Counted from the first letter of the stretch, positions 27,610-39,277 are shown. The stretch is DNA of 64,000 bases from Pseudaminobacter soli (ex Li et al. 2025) (GCF_003012705.1 NZ_PXYL01000006.1:124001-188000); one strand, 5' to 3'. The notes: generated by a model not told the origin, from the sequence alone. Numbers and translations: made by a program.

Positions 27610-28607
27610 GCGAACAGATGACCGGAACGGACCAGCCCATTCTTGAAACGCGTGCGCTCAGCAAGCGCTTTTCCATCGGCACCCGCTTTTCGTCGGAAGG
27701 CCGGCGCGTGGTGCATGCCGTCGACAATGTTTCACTGACGGTGCGCCGCGGCGAAACCGTCGGCCTGGTGGGGGAGTCAGGCTGCGGTAAATCCACGCTG
27801 GCGCGCTGCCTGGTCAGGCTCTACGACATCACCGATGGCCAGCTCCTTTTCGATGGCGATGATATCACCGCAAAGTCGCTCGCCGAGCTGCGGCCCGTCC
27901 GCCGGCGCTTGCAGATGGTCTTTCAGGACCCGTCCGCGTCGCTCAATCCGCGCCGTCGGGTAGGGGATCTGGTTGCCGAGCCGCTGCGCGTCCACGCCAA
28001 GCTGACTTCCGCCGGTATTCGCGAACGGGTTGCCGAACTGTTCGATCTGGTCGGCCTGCTGCCTGATCATGTGGGACGCTACCCGCACGAATTTTCCGGC
28101 GGCCAGCGCCAGCGCGTCGGCATTGCGCGCGCCATTGCACTCAATCCCGACCTCGTCGTGCTGGACGAGCCCGTCTCGGCGCTCGACGTGTCGGTGCAGG
28201 CGCAGATCGTCAACCTGCTCGCCGATCTGCAGGACAAGCTGAAGCTTACCTACATCTTCATCGCCCACGACCTGTCTGTGGTGCGGCAGGTGTCGACGCG
28301 CATTGCGGTGATGTATCTGGGCTCGATCGTGGAAGAGGGGCCTTCGGAAGAGGTGTTCTCAGCGCCTGCGCACCCCTATAGCCAGGCTCTGATCTCGGCG
28401 GTGCCGGTGGTGGAGACGACGCCGAGCGGGCGCCGCAAGCGCATCATCCTGTCGGGCGATGTGCCAAGTCCGCTCAAGCCTCCTGCGGGCTGCCGCTTCC
28501 ATCCGCGCTGCCCTGTCGCCAAGGACCGCTGCCGCACGGAACGCCCGGCACTGGTCGAGCACAAGTCCGGCCGGAAGGTCGCCTGCCATTTCCCGGCGAG
28601 CGTATGA
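27606..28607 (+). CDS. Peptide ABC transporter ATP-binding protein, DppF type
   Basis: 333 residues. Walker [23 protein letters not shown], signature [14 protein letters not shown] and Walker [15 protein letters not shown] are present. A C-terminal cysteine cluster [15 protein letters not shown] resembles that of its partner. It overlaps the upstream ATPase gene by 4 nt and closes the peptide-uptake operon. A strong terminator-like stem follows at 28626-28659. Confidence 0.93.
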
Positions 28608-28625
28608 AATTCGGTTGATTTAGAC

Positions 28626-28659
28626 GGCCCTGGCGCGGCTGTGTAGGCGCGCCAGAGCC
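28626..28659. terminator. Terminator hairpin between the peptide operon and katG
   Basis: CTGGCGCG (28630-28637) pairs with CGCGCCAG (28648-28655) and is extended by GGC/GCC across one mismatch, with a 10-nt loop. TTGTT follows on the plus strand. It lies between two converging genes, so it may serve both. Confidence 0.7.
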
Positions 28660-28673
28660 TTGTTGCGCCGAGA

Positions 28674-30959
<2,286 letters not shown>

Positions 30960-31118
30960 CTAGGCACAGGACACGTTGAACGTCCCTATCGTTACGGGTT
31001 CCTGGCAAGGAGACCGTTCTGGAGCAAAACTAGCCTCAAGGGCGCCGGCCATCCGAACGATCCGGATATCGGCGATCCTCGCGCCCTGAGCGGGCGCAAT
31101 ACGAGGCGGTTGTGACAT
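30960..31118 (-). CDS. Candidate 52-residue small ORF in the katG leader
   Basis: An ATG at 31118 is preceded by an unusually strong ribosome site (GAGGAGGAGCTC just before the ATG). The frame runs 52 codons to a TAG at 30960-30962, ending 93 nt before the katG start on the same strand. The peptide begins MSQPPRIAPAQGARIADIRI and contains two cysteines near the end (SPCQEP and a terminal CA). There is no membrane segment. Third-position GC looks lower than in the neighbouring genes, so it may not be a typical coding gene. It could be a leader peptide tuning katG or an independent small protein. I do not recognise it. Confidence 0.4.
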   Translation of the reverse strand: MSQPPRIAPAQGARIADIRIVRMAGALEASFAPERSPCQEPVTIGTFNVSCA

Positions 31119-31156
31119 GAGCTCCTCCTCATCTCCGCCTCAAACCCTATACCAAA

Positions 31157-31198
31157 ATCTCGCGATTAATTTAAGTTGGATTTACTGATCGCAGAGAT
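31157..31198. promoter_or_regulatory. Imperfect inverted repeat upstream of oxyR, candidate OxyR site
   Basis: ATCTCGCGAT (31157-31166) is inverted as ATCGCAGAGAT (31188-31198), differing by one extra base. The AT-rich spacer is about two helical turns. Its position just before oxyR and within the katG/oxyR divergent region fits a LysR-type operator. The 343-nt region otherwise contains the small ORF and no other gene. Confidence 0.45.
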
Positions 31199-31209
31199 AA
31201 GGTGAGGTT

Positions 31210-32148
31210 ATGACAAATCTGACGCTCAAGCAGCTCCGCTATTTCGAGGCACTGGCACGACATAGCCACTTCGGGCGCGCAGCGGATGCCTGCGCGATTT
31301 CGCAGCCCGCCATGTCGGTGCAGATCCGGGAACTGGAGGAGACGCTTGGCACGGAGCTCTTCGAGAGAGGCGCAAGGCAGGTTCGGCTGACCGGCTTCGG
31401 AGAAGAATTTGCCCTGCGCGTCCGCGACATACTGCGTTCGGTCGACGAACTGGCAGATCTCGCGCGCGCCTCGCGGAACCGGCTGGTGGGGCGGTTGCGG
31501 ATAGGCGTGATCCCGACGATCGCGCCCTACCTGCTACCGACCATAATCGGCAATCTCAGCCGCATGCATGAGGGGCTCGACATCCACGTGCGCGAGACGC
31601 TGACGCAGAAGCTCATTCAGGAGCTGGCGGATGGCCGGCTCGACACGGCCATCGTTGCCCTGCCGGTCTCCGAACCTTCATTGACCGAGGTTGCCTTGTT
31701 TGCCGAGGATTTCGTTCTGGTCCGGCCCGGCGAGGACGAGGGAAAGCCGGTGCCCAATCGCGAAATGCTTCGCGAGATGAGGCTGCTGCTTTTGGAAGAG
31801 GGGCATTGTTTTCGCGAGCAGGCCCTGTCGTTCTGTAACTTGCAATCGGCCCGGCCGCGGGAGTTGCTGGACGGCAGCTCCCTGTCCACGCTGGTCCAGA
31901 TGGTCAGCGCTGGCATCGGCGTCACCTTGATCCCGGAGATGGCTGTCCCGGTGGAGACGCGCTCCGCGTCGGTGTCGGTCGCCCGCTTCAACAGTCCCCA
32001 GCCGTCACGAACGGTCGGCATGATCTGGCGCAAGGCAAGCCCCCTTGCGGAGCAGCTCCTGCAAATCTCCGAAGTGGTGCGTCAGTCGGCCGACGCCTTG
32101 CGCAAGCAGCATATCACAATGACGGCACCGAGCATGTCCTTGGCCTGA
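31210..32148 (+). CDS. oxyR: OxyR, LysR-type peroxide sensor
   Basis: 312 residues. The N-terminal LysR helix-turn-helix (LKQLRYFEALARHSHFGRAADACAISQPAMSVQI) is followed by the LysR substrate domain. The two redox cysteines that form the activating disulfide are present at the expected spacing: C200 in EEGHC and C209 in LSFCNL. It is divergent from katG, its classical target, with an inverted repeat between them. The start follows AAGGTGAGGTT. It converges with a flavin monooxygenase gene 18 nt downstream. Confidence 0.95.
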   Translation: MTNLTLKQLRYFEALARHSHFGRAADACAISQPAMSVQIRELEETLGTELFERGARQVRLTGFGEEFALRVRDILRSVDELADLARASRNRLVGRLRIGVIPTIAPYLLPTIIGNLSRMHEGLDIHVRETLTQKLIQELADGRLDTAIVALPVSEPSLTEVALFAEDFVLVRPGEDEGKPVPNREMLREMRLLLLEEGHCFREQALSFCNLQSARPRELLDGSSLSTLVQMVSAGIGVTLIPEMAVPVETRSASVSVARFNSPQPSRTVGMIWRKASPLAEQLLQISEVVRQSADALRKQHITMTAPSMSLA

Positions 32149-32166
32149 CGCGAAGGCTTGCCGCCG

Positions 32167-33186
32167 TCAGCGCCAACCCAGGGCAGGGGCGACGTGTTTG
32201 AGTATCGCCTCGATGACATGCGCGTTGTAGTCCACGCCGAGCTGATTGGGCACGGTGAGAAGCAGCGTATCGGCCTCGGCGATCGCCTCATCCTGCCTCA
32301 ATTGCTCGATAAGCACATCCGGTTCGGCGGCGTAGGTGCGGCCAAACACGGCGCGCGTACCCGCCTCGATGAAACCGAAATGATCTTCACCCTCGCTGCG
32401 GCCGAAATAGGCGCGGTCGCGCTCGTCCACCAGCGCGAAGATGCTGCGGCTGACCGACACTCGGGGCTCGCTTGCGTGACCCGCTTCCTTCCACGCCTCG
32501 CGAAACGCCCGGATCTGCTCGGCCTGCTGGACGTGAAGGGGCTGCCCGCCCTCATCGAATTTGAGCGTGGAGCTCTGCAGGTTCATTCCCAGTTTTGCTG
32601 CCCACTGCGCCGTGGCGTTGGTGGCGGCACCCCACCAGATGCGGTCGCGCAGCCCCTCGGAGTGGGGCTCAAGGCGCAATAGTCCTGGCGGGTTGGGGAA
32701 CATCGGTCGCGGATTGGGTTCGGCAAAACCCTTGCCCCGAAGAATTTCAAGAAACACCTCGGCGTGGCGCCGGGCCATGTCGGCGTCGCTCTGTCCTTCC
32801 GGCGGAGCGAAACCGAAATACCGCCAGCCGTCGATGACCTGCTCCGGCGAGCCGCGGCTGATGCCTAGTTGCAGGCGCCCGCCGGCGATCAGATCCGCCG
32901 CACCGGCATCCTCGGCCATGTAGAGCGGGTTCTCGTAACGCATGTCGATGACCGCCGTGCCGATCTCGATACGGCTGGTCTTTGCGCCCACCGCGGCCAG
33001 CAGCGGAAACGGTGAGGCAAGCTGCCGGGCAAAGTGGTGCACGCGGAAATACGCGCCGTCTGCGCCCAGTTCTTCAGCCGCGACGGCCAGGTCGATCGAC
33101 TGCAGGAGCGCGTCGGATGCAGACCGCGTTTGCGAGTGAGGCGAAGGGGACCAATGCCCGAAGGATAGAAAGCCGATCTTTTTCAT
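32167..33186 (-). CDS. Luciferase-like flavin-dependent monooxygenase (LLM class)
   Basis: 339 residues of the bacterial luciferase/LLM TIM-barrel family: IDLAVAAEELGADGAYFRVHHFARQLASPFPLLAAVGAKT, then IEIGTAVIDMRYENPLYMAEDAGAADLIAGGRLQLGISRGSP. Members use reduced FMN or F420; no F420 genes are visible, so FMN is assumed. The substrate is unknown. It lies 101 nt downstream of the RND adaptor gene on the same strand and may be read with it, but the gap allows its own promoter. Confidence 0.88.
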   Translation of the reverse strand: MKKIGFLSFGHWSPSPHSQTRSASDALLQSIDLAVAAEELGADGAYFRVHHFARQLASPFPLLAAVGAKTSRIEIGTAVIDMRYENPLYMAEDAGAADLIAGGRLQLGISRGSPEQVIDGWRYFGFAPPEGQSDADMARRHAEVFLEILRGKGFAEPNPRPMFPNPPGLLRLEPHSEGLRDRIWWGAATNATAQWAAKLGMNLQSSTLKFDEGGQPLHVQQAEQIRAFREAWKEAGHASEPRVSVSRSIFALVDERDRAYFGRSEGEDHFGFIEAGTRAVFGRTYAAEPDVLIEQLRQDEAIAEADTLLLTVPNQLGVDYNAHVIEAILKHVAPALGWR

Positions 33187-33287
33187 GCAGCAGATGTAGC
33201 ACGTAGAGATCGCGCTTCAAGCAAGGAGCTAGGGCCAGAGTCCTGAACAGTCCGTGTCTGGTAGCCGTGTTCGTTCCGGTCAAAAGC

Positions 33288-34577
33288 CTACTTGCTCGGT
33301 GCGGGAGCTTCACGCTGGGGTTGCACCTTGCTGCCATTGGCCAGGTCGACCGACGGATCGAGGATCACCTGGTCGCCCGCCTGGACGCCGGAGTCCACCT
33401 CCACCTTGGTGCCCAGATCGCGTGTCTCCCTGATCTTGCGGAACTCGGCCTTGCCGTCGTTGACGACCGCGACTTGCAGGCCGTCGCGGTTGAAGATGAT
33501 GGCGTCGGCAGGGACGACGACCGACTGCGACTTGCGCGGCACCTTGAGCTCCACCGTGCAGTAGACGCCGGGTGGCAGCGCGCCGTCCGGATTGGCAAGA
33601 TCGATCTCGGTGAGCAGCGTGCGTGTGCCGGTCTGCAAAGCATCGGCCACGCGGGTTACTTTGCCCGTGAACTCACGGTCCGGAAGTTCGGGCACGCGCA
33701 CAGTCGCGTCGATGCCGGGCTCCACGCCGAACGCCGAATCCTGCGGCACATAGACAGACACGCGGATGACGTCGTTCTGCATGATCTCGAACATGAAGGT
33801 GCCCGACGCTGTGTTGCCCTGAACCAGGCTGCCCACATCGACATTGCGCTGGGTGATGACCCCGTCGAACGGCGCGACCACCGAGGCGTAGCTGCGGTCC
33901 TGCCGGAGCACCCTGAGCAGGTTCTCCTGGGCAGAGACGTTGGCTTGAGCCACCCCGACAGCTGCCTGCTGCGCCTTCAGGTTCTGGACGTCGATCGTCC
34001 CCTGCTGCTGGGTCGCCCAGCCCTGGTCGACCAGCTTTGTGTCGCGATTCCAAGTGACCTGGGCAAGCTTCAAGTTGGCCTGAGCCTGGTCGAGCGCCGC
34101 CTGGAGCTGCTTGAGTGTCGCCTCGTTCTGCGAAATCTGATCGTCGAGTTCGGGAACGGCGAGAGATGCCAGCAGCTCTCCAGCCTTGACTTGGTCTCCG
34201 ATGTCCGCGTTTCGCTTGTCGATATAGCCGGTGGCGCGAGCGTAGATGCTTGCGGTTGAGTAGGCGGCGGTCGTTCCCGGCAAGGTGACCGACACGATGC
34301 CGGAATTGGGCTCGACCGTGGCGACACGCACGCTAGGCACAAGATCATGCTGCTCCTTTGCAGTATCGGCTACCTGTTGTTGCTGCGAATAGAAGCGCTT
34401 AGCGCCCAGTGCGAGGCCGCCGGCCAGCAGCAGTAATGCCAGAAGCGCGAACAGGCGCCCGCCATAGCGGCGGCGCACCTCCGGCGGAGGCGTTGGTCGG
34501 CTGTCCGTTTTCCGGTCGACGGTCTCCTGCAGATCGCGGACCGGCTGACCTTCCTGGTCAATCCGCACTTCGTTCAT
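33288..34577 (-). CDS. RND efflux periplasmic adaptor (membrane fusion protein)
   Basis: 429 residues from the ATG at 34577, preceded by GAGGAG. A cytoplasmic, charged N-terminus of ~40 residues leads to one membrane anchor (about 42-62), then the lipoyl halves (GDQVKAGELLASLAVPELD and VVAPFDGVITQRNVDVGSLV), a coiled coil between them and the beta-barrel domain. The anchor replaces the lipid attachment site seen in AcrA. Its start lies 20 nt inside the upstream RND pump gene, so the two are coupled. No outer-membrane factor gene is in this locus. Confidence 0.92.
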   Translation of the reverse strand: MNEVRIDQEGQPVRDLQETVDRKTDSRPTPPPEVRRRYGGRLFALLALLLLAGGLALGAKRFYSQQQQVADTAKEQHDLVPSVRVATVEPNSGIVSVTLPGTTAAYSTASIYARATGYIDKRNADIGDQVKAGELLASLAVPELDDQISQNEATLKQLQAALDQAQANLKLAQVTWNRDTKLVDQGWATQQQGTIDVQNLKAQQAAVGVAQANVSAQENLLRVLRQDRSYASVVAPFDGVITQRNVDVGSLVQGNTASGTFMFEIMQNDVIRVSVYVPQDSAFGVEPGIDATVRVPELPDREFTGKVTRVADALQTGTRTLLTEIDLANPDGALPPGVYCTVELKVPRKSQSVVVPADAIIFNRDGLQVAVVNDGKAEFRKIRETRDLGTKVEVDSGVQAGDQVILDPSVDLANGSKVQPQREAPAPSK

Positions 34578-37500
34578 CCGGAAGCTCCTCAAAGACGCCA
34601 TAGGCCGGGACGCCGTCATTACCCTTGCGCAGCAGGGCAAAGAGATAAGGCACGATCAGAAGCGTGGTGGGCGTCGCGAACAGCAGGCCCCCGATCACCG
34701 CGCGCGCCAGCGCCGCATTCTGTTCCTCGCCGGGAGCGCCGATGGCCATCGGCGTCATGCCGATGATCATCGCGCCCGCGGTCATCAGCACCGGGCGGAT
34801 ACGGGTGTAGCCCGCATCTATGGCGGCCCGGAACGCGCTCCGTCCGGCCAGCTGCTGCTCGCGCGCGAAGGTGACGAGAAGAATGGAATTGGCCGAGGCC
34901 ACGCCGACTGCCATGATCGCCCCCATGAGCGAGGGGACGCTGAGCGTCGTGCCCGTGATGAACAGCATCGTGAGGATGCCGCACAAGGTCGCCGGCAGTG
35001 CCAGGATGACCACGAACGGGTCGCCGAAGTTCTGGTAGTTGACGACCATGAGCAGGTAGACGAACACGGCCGCGAAAATCAGCCCGATGCCCAGGTTCCG
35101 GAAGGAATCGTGCATGCTCTGGATCTGCCCGAGAACCTGGATCGTGTTGCCGGGCTTGAGCTGGGGCTGCAGCTCCGCAACGATCTTGTTGATATCGTTG
35201 GAGATGCTGCCGATATCCCGCCCCTGGGCGCCGGCATAGATATCGTAGACCGGCTGGATATTCGTCTGGTTCAAATTCGTCGGCACGCTCTCGCGCTGCA
35301 GTGTGGCCACATTGCTCAGGAGGCCGGGCACCGGCGTGCCGGCTCCGGCTGCCGCGGCCGTGGACACGGGGGTGTTGCCGAGTTCTCCGAGCGTGCTCGC
35401 CAGATACTGTGGCGTTTGAACCGCGATGTAATAGGGAATGCCAGACGCCTGATCGGTCCAGAAATTGGGCGAAACCTGTTCCGATGAGCTGAGGCTGATG
35501 TTCAGGTCGTTGGCGATCGCCTGCGCATTGAGGCCGAGTTGCAGCGCCCGAGAGCGATCGATCTTGGCCATGAAGCCAGGTGAATCGACCTCCTGCTGCA
35601 GATGGACGTCGGCAAGGCCGGGAATGTCTGCCATGCGGCGACGCAGCTCCTGTGCCACCTTGAGGTTGTTGGCACGGTCGCGGCCGATAACGCGAACGTC
35701 GATCTGGGATGGCAGCCCGAAATTGAGGATCTGGGTCGTCATGTCGGCTGCCTGGAAATAGAAGATATCCGACGGAAAGGCACTCGCCAGCGCCGCGCGC
35801 AGCTTGCGCACATAATCGGTAGTAGGCGCGTGCCCCTCCTTGAGCGAGATCAGGATCACGCCATCGTTGACGTTGATGGTCGAGCCGTCGGTGAAGGCAA
35901 GATTGTACGCCCTCTGCGGCACGCCGATATCGTCGACGATAAGGTCCAGGTCGCGTGCGGGGATGACTTCGCGGACCTTGTTCTCGACTTGCTGGAAGAT
36001 GCGCTCGGTGGCTTCGATGCGGGTCGCTGCCGGGGCGCGGACGTGAAGCTTGATCTGTCCGCCGTCGATGACGGGGAAGAAGTCGCGGCCGACCATCATG
36101 AACATCACGCCGCCCAGCGTGAGCATCAAGGCCGCGACGACCGGAACGATCACCCGCTGCTTCAGCAGCATCGTGAGCACGCGCCGATAGCCCTGACGAA
36201 ACCGGTCGAAGCCGCGCTCGAACCCCTGGTGGAACCGGCCGAACCAGCTCCTCGAACCACCTGTCCCTTCGTGATGCTCGCCTTTCAACAGCATCCCGAT
36301 GGCGATCGGCGTCAAGGTCCGCGACAGCACATAGGAAGCCATCATGGCGAACACGACCGCGAGCCCGAGCGGGGTGAACAGGAACTTGGCCGGGCCTTCG
36401 AGGAACACCACCGAGGTGAACACGCAACTGATCGCGAGCGTCGAGACCAGTGTCGGAACCGCAATGCCGGCCGAGCCATTCAGTGTTGCGGCAGCAAGGC
36501 TCATACCTTCGCTGCGCAGCCGGAACGTGTTCTCGATGGTCACCGTGGAATCGTCGACCAGTATGCCGACCGCAAGCGCCATTCCGCCCAGTGTCATGGT
36601 GTTGAGCGTATGGCCGAGGAAGTACAGCACGACGATCGAGGTGAGGATCGAAAGCGGGATCGAAATCAGCACGATCAGCGTCGACCGCAATGAGCCGAGG
36701 AACAGCAGGATCATCAATCCGGTGAGCACGGCGGCGATCGCTCCCTCACGGACCACCCCTTGGATCGAGGAGGTGACGAGCTTGGACTGGTCGAACAGCT
36801 CCTTGATGCTCAGTCCGGGCGGTGCGGCAGCGCGCGCGATCTGCAGGGCATTGCGGACGCCGTTGACGACGGCGACGGTCGAGGCATTGCCGTTCTTGAT
36901 CACGCTCAGCAGGACCGAACGGCGGCCGTTGTCGCGCACGATGTTCTGCTGCACCGCCCAGCCGTCGTGCACCTGCCCGACATCCTTGAGGAATACGGTC
37001 TGGCCGTTCGTGTACTTGATCGGGATGGCATTGAGATCGGCGATGGTCGTAGGCATCGCATCGGTGCGCACCGTGTATTGCGTGTTGCCGATCTTGGCGA
37101 GCCCGGACGGCAAGGTCAGGTTCTGCGCATTGACCGCATTGACCACATCCGCCGGGGTGAGACCGCGTGCCTGGAGCTTCACGGGGTCGATGTCGACCAT
37201 GATCTGCCGGTACTTGCCGCCGTCGGGCGTTGGAAACGTCACGCCCTGCACCGGCGCAAGCTGCTGGCGCAGATTGTAGATGCCATAGTCATAGAGCTGC
37301 TGCTCGTTGAGGCGGTCGGAGCTCAGGCTGAGCTGCAGAACCGGAACGCTCGAGGCGTTGTACTGGACCACGATCGGTGGCTGGATGCCCACCGGCATGA
37401 GCGCGCGTATGGCATTCGTCCCAGCAACGATCTGGGAGATGGCGAGGTCGAGGTTCACATCCGGCTGGAAATAGATCTTCTGGACCGAGATGCCGTTGAG

Positions 37501-37755
37501 AGTCTGCGCCTCCATGTTCTTGATGCCGTTGACGTTCGAGCTGATCGCGTACTGGCTGTAGGTGGTGACGCGCTGCTCCATCTCGGGCGTACTCAGGCCC
37601 GTGTACTGCCAGATCACCGACACCACCGGAATGTTGATCTGGGGGAAGATGTCCATCGGCATGACCATGATGGCCGACACGCCGAGGAAGATGATCAGGA
37701 GGGCGAGGACGTAGAATGTGTACGGGAAACGCAGTGCAAACCGAACGATGCCCAT
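34558..37755 (-). CDS. RND (HAE1/AcrB-type) multidrug efflux pump
   Basis: 1065 residues with the internal duplication of RND pumps: a first membrane helix, a large periplasmic loop, six helices, a second loop and five helices. The TM4 proton-relay aspartate pair is seen in AVGILVDDSTVTIENTF. The N-terminus FPYTFYVLALLIIFLGVSA and FPQINIPVVSVIWQYTGLS match the AcrB/MdtBC type. The second loop has a Gly/Ala insert (near STAAAAGAGTPVP). The pump gene precedes its adaptor gene, the reverse of acrAB. The substrate range is unknown. Confidence 0.93.
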   Translation of the reverse strand: MGIVRFALRFPYTFYVLALLIIFLGVSAIMVMPMDIFPQINIPVVSVIWQYTGLSTPEMEQRVTTYSQYAISSNVNGIKNMEAQTLNGISVQKIYFQPDVNLDLAISQIVAGTNAIRALMPVGIQPPIVVQYNASSVPVLQLSLSSDRLNEQQLYDYGIYNLRQQLAPVQGVTFPTPDGGKYRQIMVDIDPVKLQARGLTPADVVNAVNAQNLTLPSGLAKIGNTQYTVRTDAMPTTIADLNAIPIKYTNGQTVFLKDVGQVHDGWAVQQNIVRDNGRRSVLLSVIKNGNASTVAVVNGVRNALQIARAAAPPGLSIKELFDQSKLVTSSIQGVVREGAIAAVLTGLMILLFLGSLRSTLIVLISIPLSILTSIVVLYFLGHTLNTMTLGGMALAVGILVDDSTVTIENTFRLRSEGMSLAAATLNGSAGIAVPTLVSTLAISCVFTSVVFLEGPAKFLFTPLGLAVVFAMMASYVLSRTLTPIAIGMLLKGEHHEGTGGSRSWFGRFHQGFERGFDRFRQGYRRVLTMLLKQRVIVPVVAALMLTLGGVMFMMVGRDFFPVIDGGQIKLHVRAPAATRIEATERIFQQVENKVREVIPARDLDLIVDDIGVPQRAYNLAFTDGSTINVNDGVILISLKEGHAPTTDYVRKLRAALASAFPSDIFYFQAADMTTQILNFGLPSQIDVRVIGRDRANNLKVAQELRRRMADIPGLADVHLQQEVDSPGFMAKIDRSRALQLGLNAQAIANDLNISLSSSEQVSPNFWTDQASGIPYYIAVQTPQYLASTLGELGNTPVSTAAAAGAGTPVPGLLSNVATLQRESVPTNLNQTNIQPVYDIYAGAQGRDIGSISNDINKIVAELQPQLKPGNTIQVLGQIQSMHDSFRNLGIGLIFAAVFVYLLMVVNYQNFGDPFVVILALPATLCGILTMLFITGTTLSVPSLMGAIMAVGVASANSILLVTFAREQQLAGRSAFRAAIDAGYTRIRPVLMTAGAMIIGMTPMAIGAPGEEQNAALARAVIGGLLFATPTTLLIVPYLFALLRKGNDGVPAYGVFEELPDERSAD

Positions 37756-37794
37756 CTTGATCTCCGTTTCCTTGCAGGAAACCGATCAGTTAAA

Positions 37795-37829
37795 GAGCAA
37801 GCCCATCCGTTGCCGGCATGGGCGTGCTC
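37795..37829 (-). promoter_or_regulatory. Stem-loop in the 5' leader of the RND pump operon
   Basis: GAGCA-A-GCCCAT (37795-37806) pairs with ATGGGC-G-TGCTC (37818-37829), eleven pairs with one A/G mismatch and an 11-nt loop. It is 40-74 nt before the pump start. It may regulate translation or mark an operator; nothing more can be said. Confidence 0.35.
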
Positions 37830-38035
37830 AAGAGGCTCTCTTTGCGAGACCTGACGTTTCAGAGATGCCGCGGGCGCAACTTCGGATGCTCGAATGCGTC
37901 TCCGCGTCCCGGGTCGGGCGTTTCTGCGTCACGAAACGACCAATAAGACTTAAGGCTGAAAGTCCAGAGTTCAATAATGGAGGCAGAAATGGCCTCACCC
38001 ATCGGCACCACGTCGAAATCGGCGATCTACGGGTG

Positions 38036-38764
38036 CTATTCGAACAGGTCTTCCGGCCTGATCTCGTCGAGGATATCAGGGCTGTCGTTCTTTGAGCTGC
38101 CGACCTTCCTGTCGATCTTCCACATCTTCATCAGGTGGGCGGGGTAGGGCGTCAGCAGATCGCCGGGATCGGGCTCGCCACCGAGCCAACGCTCATAGTC
38201 CTCGCGCCGGAGGATGACGGGCACGCGGTTGTGGATCTTGGCCATCATCGCGTTGGGCTCGCAGGTGATGATGCAGAAGCTCGTCACGTCCTCTCTGGTC
38301 ACCGGATCGCGCCACTCCTGCCAGATCGCGGCAAGGCAGAACGGCGCGTCGTCGGCCATGGCAATTGCGTATGGCTGCTTGTTCTTGCCGGTCCCGAGAA
38401 TGTCATGCCACTCGAAATAACCGGTGATCGGCATCAAGGCCCGGCGCGCGTGGTAGGCATGCTTGAAGATGCCATTGGTCGCCACCGTCTCGCCGCGGGC
38501 GTTGATGTGCTTGAACCCTTCGTTGCGGGCCGTTGCGAAGTGGGGAATGAAACCCCATCTGGCCATCTTGAATACCGGGCCGAAGACAGGCTGGGTCGCA
38601 TCACGGATGACATCGCGGATGATGATGGGATAGTCCAGTCCAGGGGCGCCATTGTAGCGAGGGAACTGGTTGGCGGCCCTGTCGACCTCCTCGTTTTGCT
38701 GGGCGAAGGCGAAAGCTCTCAGCATCTCGTCGAGGTTGGTCTTGATGTTCACACGGCCGCACAT
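38036..38764 (-). CDS. SRAP-domain DNA-protein crosslink sensor (YedK/HMCES family)
   Basis: 242 residues starting MCGRVN, so C2 becomes the N-terminal catalytic cysteine after Met removal; this fixes the start at 38764. Other family residues are the asparagine in RYNGAPG, glutamate in GYFEWHD and histidine in AKIHNRVPVIL. SRAP proteins covalently trap abasic sites in single-stranded DNA to protect forks. It follows the NTF2-like gene with a 4-nt gap, so they are co-transcribed. No LexA-type box was recognised by eye. Confidence 0.93.
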   Translation of the reverse strand: MCGRVNIKTNLDEMLRAFAFAQQNEEVDRAANQFPRYNGAPGLDYPIIIRDVIRDATQPVFGPVFKMARWGFIPHFATARNEGFKHINARGETVATNGIFKHAYHARRALMPITGYFEWHDILGTGKNKQPYAIAMADDAPFCLAAIWQEWRDPVTREDVTSFCIITCEPNAMMAKIHNRVPVILRREDYERWLGGEPDPGDLLTPYPAHLMKMWKIDRKVGSSKNDSPDILDEIRPEDLFE

Positions 38765-38768
38765 GCTG

Positions 38769-39146
38769 TCACCTTTGGTCAACGTGATGGCCCAGCGGGA
38801 CTTCATGCGGCACCCACCAGCCGAAATAGACCTCCACATCAGTAATCTGGCCATCCCGACACATGAAGACCTCCGTATTTCTGAACCGCTTCCCGGATAG
38901 GGATCGGCCAACATATGTCACGGCGGCCTTATCCTCATCGGCGAACAGATGTTCGATCTCGAAACCTTCGATGAGCTTGCTGTTGGGCCAGCAGATGGTG
39001 AAGTAGGTCTCGCGGTCGATCCGGTTGTCCAGAGGGCTCGAAAAATGGAAATCGGCCGAGATCAGCCGCTCTGCCGCATCCCGGTCCTTTGCCGCATAGG
39101 CGGCTAGAAGGGCCTTGACCAACTCCGCTGCACTTGTACCGCCCAT
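38769..39146 (-). CDS. NTF2-like (SnoaL-fold) small protein
   Basis: 125 residues from the ATG at 39146, preferred over the ATG at 39152 because GGAG lies 7 nt before it. The sequence fits a nuclear-transport-factor-2-like cone fold: an N-terminal helix (AAELVKALLAAYAAKDRDAAERLI), SADFHFSSPLDN, then strands including VTDVEVYFGW-like ITDVEVYFGWWVP. Such proteins are enzymes or ligand-binding modules. No catalytic set is recognised. It is co-transcribed with the SRAP gene and divergent from the outer-membrane barrel gene. Confidence 0.8.
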   Translation of the reverse strand: MGGTSAAELVKALLAAYAAKDRDAAERLISADFHFSSPLDNRIDRETYFTICWPNSKLIEGFEIEHLFADEDKAAVTYVGRSLSGKRFRNTEVFMCRDGQITDVEVYFGWWVPHEVPLGHHVDQR

Positions 39147-39277
39147 CGGCATACTCCAAGGACCTGCAAATCCATCGTAGCAGCGCCTGCCTTACTAGGC
39201 CACTACCCCCAATCCCGCCCTTAGCTCGAACTGTGCGGACCCTAAGACTGCGCCGTTGGTTGCGCATCACACCCTTC

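Noticed and set aside
37989-38147. A 52-codon plus-strand frame (begins MASPIGTTSKSA) with GGAGG before its ATG
   Set aside because: Most of it is antisense to the 3' end of the SRAP gene, so its codon pattern is likely a shadow. Only the first ~47 bases are intergenic, and I recognise no family.
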